DNA from: Clavaria fumosa
Taxonomy: Eukaryota > Basidiomycota > Agaricomycetes > Agaricales > Clavariaceae
Length of the DNA: 64,000 nt
Reading direction: 5' to 3'
Assembly: GCA_951802425.1 (NCBI GenBank)
Contig: OX637805.1
Span: forward strand, 930,001 to 994,000
Part shown: piece by piece, positions 20,113 through 30,684 of the stretch
How the letters are laid out: each line of letters opens with the position of its first letter
Numbering within the stretch: the first letter of the stretch is position 1
Made by a program: the position numbers and the translations under genes
Notes under the pieces: model-generated
What the model was told of the DNA's origin: nothing
The model's input: only the letters and a program-made list of their open reading frames with translations
The model's database searches: none

Positions 20113-23100
20113 GTGTATCCGGACTCCCGCTTTCTAGTCCTGAAATATTCTTTCACCTGACACAGTTGACCTCCAACCCCTTAGTGGACAAGAGGCTGAC
20201 ACCCCCATCCCACAACTCCAAGTGAATTGTCAATTCCTGACATCACTATCCTGACCAGCCGAGAATACTCTGCTGTCCCGCTAAACCTCGCTGATGCAAC
20301 CCATGCCACTACGAAGTCCAGACCAAGTTCCGGCATGATTGCGAGTTAGGGAACCCAAACACCTTCAACAGATCCGACCTCTGAGAAACTCCGAAAATCC
20401 AACAAAATTCTCAAGTCAATATTTTTTGACTTATGAGCTCTGTTTTGATGCATTCGTCGTTTCCGCCCTGTCCAATCTTTTGTAAATAACTTCTGCCCAC
20501 CTCTGTGTACTTCAGTCCCCGTATTTCCAAAACTCCGACTGACCCCGGACATCGCACTTGCGCATCTGGAAAACACAAATCCAACCTCTCCGGTTCCGAC
20601 CTGTCACCCCCAACAATCTCCGATGGATTGTTCTACATCTGTCAAAATCTGATCCCATCTCTGACCCATTTCCCGACCTCAGGAATCTTAACAGAGACCT
20701 CCTTGTCACTCTGATCGACCTCCTCCACAGTCCCAGGATATTACTGACTCACCCACCAGAACCCGTTGGTTCATTGGGTCAGAGACAGTGCCAATTTCCG
20801 GACTACCGGACACAAAGGAAAGTCACATTATCTGAACCCAGGAATTCAAACTCCCAACCCGAACTCCAGACCGCTGCACCGGACATTTACTCCTCAAAAA
20901 TGCAGTAACCTACTCCATGATCACCGAACTTTGGAGATCAAAACCCTTTGTTCCGGACTTAGCCCTGGGACGAAACTTCCATCCGGTTCCATCCCCCGAA
21001 ACCCATGGACCTCTCCGACATAATACCAGAAGTCCGCAACTCTGCCGACGTGTTCACCAAGTCAAGTGTTGACTGACACATTGGCTCCGTCCGACCACAA
21101 GGTCAATACTGGAAGCAGGAAAAGAGACTGCAATATGGCACGATCAATTCCCGCTCCTGCCCGGAACTCCGAGTTTTCTGAGACTTAATTACCTCCGAAT
21201 CCGGTTTATCCACCATCTGTCCGCCCAGCTCCGTGTATGGAGTATCCCTCTCCCACACCAAGATGGTTGTCTCCACCTCGGCAAAGACTTCCGGGTCGTT
21301 AATCCGAACCACCCGGAAAACCGCAACCCAACTCCGCCTCACACGGAAACTCTTAGGCATCCCCGGAAGCGTGAAGATCCTTTATGGAAAATCTGCGCCT
21401 GGACCCGCTCACAGTCCTTGGATTGGCTTATTTTGCCTTTCCATCTGACAAGTGCCACTTCGGCATTTCAACACTTTACTGTGTTCACGACCCCTCGGCC
21501 TGCCAAATCCGAACATATTCCCGACACCTCCGAATATCTTCCGACACCTCCGAAAATATTCTGACTGCTCTCCGACACCTCCAATCCCATGCTCTAACAT
21601 GCACTCCAGGAAATACCCCGGACTCCTGATCCCACCCGGAAGGCCACTACAGTCCCAGGAAACGAAGGACTGGCCTGAAACCCCGCAAGGCTAAGGAAAG
21701 TGCCTACTCCGACACTTCGCAAACTCCGTCCGGAGAAGTATTCTCCATGATTCCGATTCTCTGACACCGTGGTACAGCTAATCCGAACTAGGCGATATCC
21801 CTCACCCGGAAACTCTCTGCAAAACATCTCATTTCAAGATGTTCAACGTTCAATGCTTACTCCACTTTCCATCCGGGCAACCATCATCTCCAATGGTCAC
21901 CACGATTTTCCGCGATCTCCATATCCGGAAAATCGTTTTTATGTCATACTCGTGCTCCCAGACTTCATACCCTGGCATAGTCAAAATACGGCACACCTAC
22001 AAGGAACTCCCCGGCAATCGTTTGAAACTCTTGGTCTTTCATGCCTCAAAGGATCTGGTATCCTGATGTAGGTTTTCACTGACTACAAGAAGCCCGGACG
22101 TGCAGGAATCACTCAGTCTCTGACTTGTGTCGAGTCCGGTGACCGGAGTTCCTTTTCCAACCCTTCCCCACCCCCAACCTGGTACTCCAATCCCACTCTG
22201 GATTCCGACACCAAAATCTGAAACTCCGATTCGATGGGACGTCTGCCCTAAGAGGGGGAGAGTGGCTATGCCATTCTAGGCTTTGAAGCAATTTCCGACC
22301 TACACCTTTGGCAAAAACACTCAAACACCCCCTCCAGACATCATCCCTCAGCAACTCCGTGCTCCAACCCATCCCCTTAGGGACATTGAGAAACCCGATC
22401 CGACACCTGGAACTCTCGTAAGAGCATAACCCGACCGCTCCAAGCGAAATCCGACCGTCCGCGTGTTACACCGAACCCCTCCGACTGGACACCGGGACTT
22501 ATTTTCCAAATGTCCTACCCTCTGACCAAGTCCTACAGTCTCAACACGACCGCCCGAAAGCCGGTCAACTCGGACTTACCCGGAAATCCGACCCACTGGG
22601 ATTATGCGTGGCCCGGTCATCTGCAAAGTTCCACAATTCCTGCGTGGACTGCTGAGATCAAGTCCTCCAGCTTAAGCCTACAGACTCCTCCGCAACGTCC
22701 AACCCTGGAGAAATCACGGAAATCAATCTCCTTACATATTTCACCGAACCATCCGAACCCAGTTGCAAGCCAGGGATCGTTATCCCAAGGCATGACACAG
22801 CCACCTGAGGAGTTGACTAAATTTTTGTCACTCAAGTCATTACAGACACGGGATTCTGACACATGTAATATCCGACCCAAATCTGAAATCCGTCCTGCCA
22901 CTGGAATTTGCAAATTAGCAATTCCCCAAGCCCCGGAATTTCCCCAATTTTAGGGAACAAGAAATTCCACCTGAACCCATCTGAACCTGTTTCCAGCACT
23001 GCTTCCCGTCCAATTGTCAAGCTGCCAAAACACATATCTGACCCCCAAAATCCAAACCCGGACATTTGTCCATCTGTGCAAAATTTCTGTGCAATCTGAC

Positions 23101-23448
23101 ATCCGACCCTTGGAGCAACTTAGCGAAGCAATGCTATGACCTCCGAAGTGCTGTCGCAAGTAACAAGTTTCACTTGTATTCCGACTTCCGGCACAAACTC
23201 CAACACGAAATCCAGTACTCCTAAGCTGAACCTTTCCCTGAAACCCGAACTCCAAATCCTGGAATCTGACTCACTGAAATTGTTCGACTCGCAGGTTTCT
23301 AAGTCCAACTCCTGCATAGGAACTGGTCGCAGATGTCTACTCTGCGTATCCGACACCACCCAGAATTTACTCCGAACCAGTCTCCGATCTCTGGCTTTTC
23401 TGCACATGACTTAATTCACACAAGTCCGAACAAGAGAGCAAAGTACAT
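20113..23448. other. Interior of the large LTR element, no recognisable gene
   Basis: About 3.3 kb of C-rich sequence with very frequent ACTCCG, TCCGGAC and TCCGACC motifs. All frames are short and I recognise no gag, protease, RT, RNase H or integrase on either strand. It may be the non-coding body of a non-autonomous element or a heavily mutated coding region. A minus-strand frame at 23120-23407 could be a downstream exon of the antisense gene at 29220-30474, split by the Tc1 insertion, but this is weak. Confidence 0.5.
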
Positions 23449-23450
23449 TA

Positions 23451-23662
23451 CTGTCTTTTTCAGGTAAGTTGGCGGAGTTCAAAATTTTGACTAAAAAGGT
23501 AATCCCACCAAAAAAATTGCATAGCTCGCTGAATACTGAACAGAATGCCTTTGGTGGTACACCGTAGTGATCCTATGAATTAGTAGTATATACCTATCAT
23601 AGACCGAGAGTAAAAAGATGTAAAAAGAAATTTCCAATTTTTGACTTGTGAGTGCATGAGCA
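23451..23662. repeat. Left terminal inverted repeat of the Tc1-type element
   Basis: 212 bp, an inverted match to 28977-29188 with about eight substitutions seen by eye and no length change. Confidence 0.92.
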
Positions 23663-23722
23663 AGACAAATGACACTGATCACATAACTCAAGCAATGACA
23701 GGAGTGAGGACACAAAAGTAAA

Positions 23723-25640
23723 CTACTGAATGGCTAGGCGAGGAACAATCAGCCTCCCAGCCTTGATATCTGCCATATCTTCTTCGGCATACTGAAGAAT
23801 AAGCACGACTGTGCCAACCGGCACACCCAACCATTGGTGCATGTCTGTCAATGAAAAGAACTGTAAGGTGAGCTGTGAAATGCGGATAAAACCCTTCTCC
23901 TTCAGTACCAGACCATACGGTGCAAATTTAATCCCATCCTTGTTCCGGCCGGCATGTGCGTCAAGGTATCGGCACCAGGTAATAATGTCGGGTATTTCGA
24001 TTGGATGCGAGCTTCGATCAGCATGCGGTGGACCAGATGGCACAGGAGGCTGATGTGCGAGGTGGTGGCAGGGAGCCGGAGGTTGTGGAACGTAATGGCA
24101 GCTGTGACCGCAGCATCCATGTTGACTGCTACGCCCAAAATCAGGTGCTGCCGCAGAGACTGGCGCTCGTGCATGTGGGCGAGCATCATGTAGATAGAGG
24201 TTGGCAGGCTTCGTATCCACAGTAGTGCGCTTCTCAAGCTAGATGGCATGTGAGAAGACATTCAAGACTCAGCAAATAAATGGACATACAATTTCAATGG
24301 CCCAAAAGCGAATCTGACTATGAGTAAGCGTGTAACAGACACCTTGTGATTGCCAGCAGTATGCGTCTTGCCCTTTTGAATGATTCTCGCACCTCCAGTG
24401 TTGCTGTAGTTTGGCAATAACTCTGAGCCGCTCATCACGCTGAGAATCTTGCAGGTTCTGTGAGTCATCTGTGACTGCAGTAGAGCGAGCAGTCGAGGAT
24501 TTGCTCTGTCAAAATTATTGTCAGTCGAAAAGGTATAAGGGGAATAGAAACATACCTTCTTACTAGTAGTCTTGCTCAAATCTATCGGTTCACGAGTCAC
24601 AGTATCAGGAGAACTGTCTTCAAAATATACAGTTACGGGTCTGAGTGCACGAGTCGAAATTTTTCCATTGGTGAGCTTCTGAGGCACAATCAGCAGCCTC
24701 ATCCGGTCTTTGAAGATCTTGAGTTCGTCATTGGTTTGAATTGATGTCGCATTCGCCTTCGGCTTGTCAGTATCAAGACAATATCGCAACTGGAGAAGCC
24801 CAGGGAAGCATCGAAGCTTCTCAGCAACAAGGATTAAGAGACTGTCCAACAGGACCAAAGACGAGATCGAGAATGGGAGATTGCTCCCGTCACGGCCTTT
24901 CACAGCAGTGGCAATAGTGAAATCTGAAAGAGATCATGGGCATTTGTCTTCAGAAACAAGACGGGAGACTCACCGCATGTTGTGGGGTCAGGATGGTCAA
25001 CTTCGACACTCTGGGCTCTTGAGGGCTTGGGGCCAGGCTTCCTCCTTGCCGGCTGTACTACTTCCTGCATGCGGAGGGTCTTTGCACGGTGTTGGAGGAC
25101 TTCATCATCGAAATCTGATTCATCTTCATCAATACTATCATTGCTGGACTGATGTGAGTCTTCTTCTTCATCTATAGACAGGAAACGAGTGAACGATTGC
25201 ACAGTTTCTTCAGGCAAATCCTCCTCAGTAGCCTCCGAGGCATTCTCGTCCTCATCTTCGATAATAACCGGTAGGTGAGCCACTCTTCTGTCAGATGCCA
25301 TGTCTCTAGCGTCCCGAATGCTGCCTTGGTGATGTTGGGGCTTCAAGCGATCAGAGTTGGGAGCAGTACTCTGAGATCGACCGCGTTTCTGTGGGATTGC
25401 CGCAAGGGGCTGACTTGGAGGATGGCTGGGAAGATCGCAGCCTAGTTGTGGTTCTGAGTGTGCCGCAGGGGCAGAACTGGCTCGGGAAGGCGTTCGTTGC
25501 TTCTTGCTGGGTTCTCGACTCGTATTCCTCACTCGCGATCGGGTTGAGACTTGAGCCCCAGTGAAGAGTGCGTTGACACCCCGTGACTTTGGCTGACTTG
25601 GGTCGATGCTGGTGATCAAATCTGACATCGACTGGCACAT
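23723..25640 (-). CDS. Multi-exon cargo gene of unknown function, probably frameshifted
   Basis: Start taken at ATG near 25625-25640. The first exon encodes a Ser/Pro/Arg-rich low-complexity region, then an acidic Glu/Asp stretch and 'RRKPGPKPSRAQS', resembling an AT-hook-like basic segment. Splice signals follow near 24975/24919 and 24555/24507, and after about 24343. Exon 2 holds a globular domain: 'FTIATAVKGRDG..LPFSISS', then 'EKLRCFPGLLQLRYCLDTDK' and 'TSIQTNDELKIFKDRMRLLI', with a beta-grasp (ubiquitin/PB1-like) look that I cannot confirm. The last part is helical and ends 'GRLIVPRLAIQ'. Its two halves lie in different frames around 23990-24010, so an indel or missed intron is likely. 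I do not recognise the family. Confidence 0.5.
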
Positions 25641-25704
25641 TCAGACTCGTGTCGTACTTAGAACCTGAATAGAACTCATTTTCCCCCATCTCTGCTTCCA
25701 TTTC

Positions 25705-26048
25705 ATGGCCATGGGGTCTGGAACGAGAATTTGCACATGTCAGAAGTACTGTCAGGCCCCTCCCGAAGGCCGGGCAATTCCAACACGAACCTGGTATGAT
25801 CATGCAGCACAGCGTGAGTTGGAGGCAGGAATGGGCTTAGAGGAGCGTGCAACCCAACAATCCTGGGTTAGAAAGAGACAACGTGGTTTCAATGAGGTGA
25901 GTAATATTATATATGCCTCTGAGCCAAGTCAAACTCATCTCTAGATAACCTTCAGAGCAAATTTTACAATCAACATCGACTCTCTCAGTGGCCCGCTGAC
26001 TGTACAAGGTTCGAATCGTGCTGCTTCTACAATGGCAAATAAATTCTA
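25705..26048 (+). CDS. Small cargo protein with Cys-rich N-terminus
   Basis: ATG 25705; first exon to about 25896, then a short GT-AG intron (acceptor near 25944) and a second exon to TAA near 26046, giving roughly 100 aa. The N-terminus contains C-x-C-x3-C followed by a Trp-Tyr-x2-His segment (residues about 10-32), reminiscent of a short zinc-binding element at the start of many basidiomycete transposon proteins. Function unknown. It is divergent from the minus-strand gene whose start lies about 65 bp to the left, so the two may share a promoter. Confidence 0.4.
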
Positions 26049-26099
26049 ACCTCGACTGAAAATCATCCTCTATCCCAACCTGTCTCGCTCAATCTTGCC

Positions 26100-27044
26100 A
26101 TGCAAGGATCTCAGCAACCCCGCCCTTCTTCGCTTGACATGCTCAATCCTGTGTCCCAACCTATGCTGCTGCCTGCCCGCCCTATATTCTCCACAGCAAA
26201 CCTTAACCCTGTCCTTCAAACGCTTCGCGAGAAGGTCAAGAAACTTCCAAAACACGTCCCTCTGGCAAATAAAACACATCCGCTCGCCTCCTACAGCTTG
26301 CCACCCAAAGACTTGACGAAGGACATTGCAAACGATGCAGACATTTGGGAGGTATGGGATCAGAAGCTCAATGTGCTTCTCCCGCACAAAATCGACAATA
26401 TCAAGCCCCTTGTCATACGTGGAAAGTTTGGACTGGTTGGGCTGGTTGCCCTTCTCGAGCACCTTGTTCAAGATCGCGGGGTTGATGCGGGACTTTTGGA
26501 GGAAAGGTCAAACGTTTAGTCGAGGCTATTGACAGGTAACTCCATTACTCTATTATTCAATCTACTGACATTTGTTTTCATTAGCTTTGTCAATTCAAAA
26601 GCAAGTCCGTCAACGTCGACTAGTACCCAGCAGGCCCAGCAGCCAGTTCATGTGTCCGAAATAGCAGTCACCACAGCGCCGCAAACACAGAAGAAGGCTG
26701 GAAAAGGTGGCCGAGGCTCGTGGCAGCCGCCACAGACTGTGTCACCAAAGTAAGTGGTCCGAATTCTTGTCCATTCTCTTGTGTTGTGATGGCTTTATAG
26801 ATGGGAATGTGCTCGCGAATGGAAGGCCGCAAATCTAACTGGAACTCTGGGCCAATTTGAAGAGTTCTGGAGTGACGTTCAACAGGACAAAGAAAAGCTT
26901 CAGGTATTTTACTTTCTTTGCCGTAGCTCAGCCACTTATCCAGCTTGTTTTAGACTTACAATGATCGTGTCAAGGTATGCTAACGCTTTCTTTCATCTGT
27001 ATCATTCTTACGAGCATTTTCAGACTGCAAGATCACGAAATTAA
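26100..27044 (+). CDS. Cargo gene of unknown function
   Basis: ATG 26100. The first exon encodes a Pro/Leu-rich start and a helical region ('DADIWEVWDQKLNVLLPH', 'FGLVGLVALLEHLVQ'). The frame as written stops at 26517-26519, but one extra base would continue as 'VKRLVEAID' into a splice donor at about 26535, so a one-base deletion is likely. Following exons (Ser/Thr/Gln-rich linker with KKAGKGGRG; 'WECAREWKAANLTGTLGQFEEFW'; a 21-nt micro-exon) have good GT-AG borders and end at TAA 27042-27044. No known domain recognised. Confidence 0.5.
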
Positions 27045-27311
27045 TGGCCACTACATGCTCAGGGAAAGGAGGACGAGCAAGGAAGCGAAGGAGAAGGCTG
27101 GAGAACGGGCGAGCGATGGAGGAGGCCAGGGAATGGGTGAAGCAATTGACAATTGTACAAGTTTTCTGATAATATCAGAAATGCTGGCTACAATCGACTG
27201 ATCAGGCAGGGACGGATTGAGCCAGGAGTTGTGCGAACTAATGGTTTGGGGTGATGTTATCCGACTCAGTCAGTTTCTGTCACATAGTGTCAGCTAGTGT
27301 CAAAGGACTTC

Positions 27312-27610
27312 TCACTGGGCTTGAGCAGGCACACAGGATTTCTCGAGTCCGGCGATAACACATTTCTGGCATTTTTCAGACCCATCTACGTATTCGCATT
27401 TGACTTTTCGACCTTTGCAACGTGCACAGGTAGCCCTAGTGGGCAATTGCACAGGCAATGCTGGCTGGAGAGTGCCAGGTGCATCTGAGAAACAAGAAAA
27501 AAGTATTATTTTATCATTGAAATGTGTGGAAATAAACACTAGAGCTGACCGGTTTGCTGCTGGGGTACCTTGGCTGCAGCTTTCTTGCGTTTTCTTCCTT
27601 GGTTGGGCAT
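27312..27610 (-). CDS. 77-residue Zn2Cys6-like protein
   Basis: Two exons (27610-27550 and 27484-27312) joined across a 65-bp GT-AG intron give a 77-residue protein starting 'MPNQGRKRKKAAAK'. Residues about 40-71 read CARCKGRKVKC ... CQKC ... C with spacing C-x2-C-x6-C-x8-C-x2-C-x8-C, including the basic C-x-x-C-K-x-R-K-x-K-C signature typical of fungal Zn(II)2Cys6 DNA-binding domains. There is no activation or dimerisation region, so it is essentially a bare DNA-binding domain with a basic N-terminus. It lies downstream of the transposase on the same strand, within the terminal repeats. It could bind the element's ends or act as a competitor regulator; both are inference. Confidence 0.7.
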
Positions 27611-27759
27611 TTGTTGAGTGTTGTGGGGGGACGCAATTGCAAAAAGCACGAGCCGCGTGACAAGTCCATCCCGTGCGCAAAACATCTTCAATTCACATTT
27701 GAATTCGACACAACTACAGTACCTTACAAACAGATATCAAGTACATGGACATTCAAGTA

Positions 27760-28931
27760 TTAGACATAGCCGCAGTGGTGATACCAACCATAAATGTCCA
27801 GAGCTGAGGTTGAATAGACGGCTTTGAAAAGACACTGATAAATCTCCTCGTCGGGCATCTGAGTCATTGCCATTCGGGTGTAGTCTCCTTCTCGGCGGAG
27901 ATGGTACTTCATGCGGGAGAAGGCGAGTTCGATGGGATTGTAGTCAGGGGAGTATGGGGGAAGGAACTCGCAGCGTATGCCTCTGGAATGTCCATAAGTA
28001 CATGAAGCGAGTGCAACACCATCCACACACCTTGCCTTGATCAGCTGCTGGATGTTGGGGTGTTTATGGATGCAGCAGTTGTCCAAGACAATCACAGAAT
28101 TTGGCGCAGGGTAGGGTTGCATGACATCGAGGAGATTTTCGATAAATCTTGAGAATGTAGCTGTGCAGAATGACCCTTCCACGATCTCGCAGTGCAGGAT
28201 GCCATTATCCAAGGAAATAGCAGGGAGCACAGAAAAACTGGAAAGATATTAGCAGTAGTATAACGAATCATTACCAGGCTTACCGCCGGCCACGGATAAA
28301 AAATGCTTTGCGTTGTGCTTGAGTTCCTCGAATCGACCAAGCACATCCACGATATGTTGTCCTGCGATCGACCGAGCTCTCGTCCACAAAAACTAGCTGA
28401 TTAGCATCATACTTGCTGATTCTATCAAGGTATTCGAGCCGTTTCTCAGCTGAACGTTCTGCTGCTGTCCGGGTCACCTGCAAGAACCAGCATCAATGAT
28501 TTAGATCAGTTTCAATTTGTTAACTGACTTTCTTGAGTGTAAAGCCTCCCCTACGAAGCATCCGCCACACTGTTGAACGTGAGACCGTCTGACCGCAGGA
28601 GGCTGCAAGCATCTCTTGAAGCTCGTCTAAGTACAAATCCGGGGTCTGCTTGACTGCTCCTAACAGAAACTGGGCAAAGAAGGGTGAGAGAATTGATCAG
28701 AAGCTGCCATTCACATACCTCAACATCCAGATCACGTAGGTATCTGCGCCTCCTCTTACGCTCTTCCTCCTTATGATCGATGGTTCCATGCACATTGAAG
28801 AAGGAGAGTACTCGTTCGACAGTGCGTTGTGAGGTGCCTGTATACATGGCAATGTCTACAGGTTTGAGCAAGGAGGAGAGCCGGATGATGGTCCAATGCA
28901 CAGCGGCAGGGATCTTGCCCCCTCGCGCCAT
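27760..28931 (-). CDS. Tc1/mariner-superfamily transposase (DD34E)
   Basis: ATG 28931 ('MARGGKIPAA'); about five exons with short introns (around 28723-28675, 28527-28480, 28287-28240 and 28030-27983). The N-terminus is a helix-turn-helix domain ('VDIAMYTGTSQRTVERVLSF', then a second HTH 'TVSRSTVWRMLRRGGF'). Catalytic residues are in 'VFVDESS', 'VIVLDNCCIH' and 'SPDYNPIE', with 34 residues between the second Asp and the Glu after joining the last exons. No disabling change seen, so the gene may be functional. The strand is the same as the Zn2Cys6-like mini gene. Confidence 0.88.
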
Positions 28932-28976
28932 GAGAGGCGATGTTGAACAGCAAGTTCAACTCCGATACACACCGAC

Positions 28977-29188
28977 TGCTCATGCGCTCACAAGTCAAAA
29001 ATTGGAAATTTCTTTTTACATCTTTTTACTCTCGGTCTATGATAGGCATATACTACTAATTCATAGGATCACTATGGTGTACCACCGAAGGCATTCTGTT
29101 CAGTATTCAGCGAGCTACGCAATTTTTTTGGTGGGATTACCTTTTTAGTCAAAATTTTGAACTCCGCCAACTTACCTGAAAAAGACAG
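28977..29188. repeat. Right terminal inverted repeat of the Tc1-type element
   Basis: Inverted partner of 23451-23662; ends ...GAAAAAGACAG next to TA at 29189-29190. Confidence 0.92.
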
Positions 29189-29219
29189 TAAGTCAAAGAA
29201 AACAAAGGAAACTATGTAC

Positions 29220-30474
29220 TTACGCAGGAAACTTGTCGTTGCCCGCAGTTGCTTTGTCTGCCGGAGCCAGCCCCGGCTCCGCTCCTTTCTCTGCATCCGC
29301 TGCCTTTGCGGGTCCCGGACCCACGCCTGCCTTCTTTTCCGCCCCCGGACCCGAACCCGCATCCGTCTTCCTCCCGACCCCCGGACCCGCTTTCCCCTCC
29401 GCTCCCGTCTCTGGCTCCGCATCCGGCATCTCCGTGTCTTCCTCCAACTCCGGGACTTCGAACCCGGACTTCGCGAGACTCTCACAGATGTTCTCCTCAA
29501 CACTGAGCAAGACTTGCCTGATAATGTGGGACCACCTCTTTGTCATCACCTCCCGGTTTAGGGCCTGTTGCAGGGCCCGGCCATCGGCTGCCACCAATTC
29601 CCTCACGAAAATTTCCCCCGTCTCCTTGACAGTGGCTCGGAGAGCCCGCAACTCCCACACGAGCCACTGCACCGCCTGCAGGACTGTAGTACCCGCAGCA
29701 ATTTCCCCCGGCATCGGCCCCGGCTCCGACCCCACCGCCTGTTGTTTTTTCCGCACCGGCGCCTCCGCCTCCGTCTCCATCGCCTCGTCCGATTCCGGAC
29801 TTGCGGCTCGCTTTACTGCCCGCTTCCCCGCTTTCTTCCCCTGTTCTGGCTCCCCCGGCCAGTTGCACACTATGTGCTTTTCGCAACATTCGTCGCAGCT
29901 CTTGACCTGACCGGGTCCAGTACGCTCGCAAAGCTGCCGGAAATTTGTTAACCCAGTCCCCGAAATCCCGTGCCCCGAATTCCCGAAACACGGAAATCCG
30001 ACTCACCAAGCCCTTTTTAGCGCACCGCAGACACGCCTCGTTTGTGGCCCGCTGGGCCGCCTCGACCTTTTCTGCCCATTTCCGGGCCTCCCGCTCCGCC
30101 TGCTCTGTTGCTGCCTGCGACGACTCCGCCTCCTGCTGCAAAGCCACCACCTCCGCAGCAGTCCCTCCGACCCTCTTGACTGTTGGCCTTGCCACCACGA
30201 TCTCCGCCCGTCGGGCCCGAGCCCGCTCCCCCGATCCCGCCTCCTCCCGCTCCCGCTCCTCCGCTTTCTGTCTTATCCGTTCCACCTCCTCCGCCTCCCT
30301 CCGCACTCGCTCTTCTGCCTCTCTCCGAATCCGCTCCACTTCCTCCGCCTCTCCCCGAATCCGCTCCGCTTCCTCCGTCTCCCGCTTTTTTCGCATCCGC
30401 TCCGCCTCCAATGCTGCCATCTCTGCCCGCAACTTTTCAATTTTTATTTCAATGTCGTCTCCGTCGTCTGCCAT
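29220..30474 (-). CDS. Antisense coiled-coil / Zn2Cys6-like protein carried by the large LTR element
   Basis: Exons 30474-30007 and 29933-29220 with a 73-bp GT-AG intron, about 393 aa. Residues about 10-145 are a long Glu/Arg/Ala coiled coil with repeats of the AEEVERIRREAEER type. The intron falls inside a cluster C-x2-C-x6-C-x10-C-x2-C-x6-C (CLRC ... CERTG ... CDECCEKHIVC), again GAL4-like spacing. A basic stretch (KKAGKRAVKRA), a helical segment around 'WLVWELRALRATVKE' and a Gly/Ala/Pro-rich tail follow. The terminal TAA overlaps a possible splice donor (GCGTAAGT), so the gene may have continued left before the Tc1 insertion at 29188. Its ATG is 211 bp from the 3' LTR and it is transcribed away from it, the same arrangement as in Gypsy A. 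Confidence 0.7.
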
Positions 30475-30670
30475 GCCTGATGGTGGTGGTTCAGGTCTAA
30501 GGAGAAAAACCGGACTTAGGGCATGAGCTCGGACTTATATATCCAGGCTCGGAAATTCAAACTCCGCCCGAAATTCCCGATCTGATACTCCGTGGAATAC
30601 TCTGATCCCATCACAACCTGATCTTCTCCAACCTCCTGGCTCCGATCTAAAGGTCTCAAAGGTTTGACCT

Positions 30671-30682
30671 TAAAGGGGAGGC
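30671..30682 (+). other. Polypurine tract of the large LTR element
   Basis: TAAAGGGGAGG directly before the 3' LTR (TGTCAC at 30685), as expected for a plus-strand primer. It sets element orientation. Confidence 0.6.
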
Positions 30683-30684
30683 AC

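Larger units (their letters stand above)
23451..29188 (-). mobile_element. Tc1-type DNA transposon with cargo genes, TSD TA
   Basis: 5738 bp with 212-bp terminal inverted repeats starting CTGTCTTTTTCAGGTAAG and flanked by TA at 23449-23450 and 29189-29190. It encodes a DD34E transposase (27760-28931, minus) and also a Zn2Cys6-like mini-protein (27312-27610, minus), two plus-strand genes (25705-26048, 26100-27044) and a multi-exon minus-strand gene (23723-25640). Ordinary Tc1 elements are about 1.3-2 kb with one gene, so this is unusually large. It sits in the interior, possibly within an intron, of the large LTR element. Confidence 0.88.

Noticed and set aside
25990..26040. GGTTCGAATC, resembling a tRNA T-arm
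   Set aside because: Flanking bases do not form a T-stem or an acceptor stem, and no D-arm or anticodon arm is found.
29233..30526. Long plus-strand Ser/Pro-rich frames opposite 29220-30474
   Set aside because: Shadow of the Glu/Arg/Ala-rich coiled-coil gene; no start context or domain.
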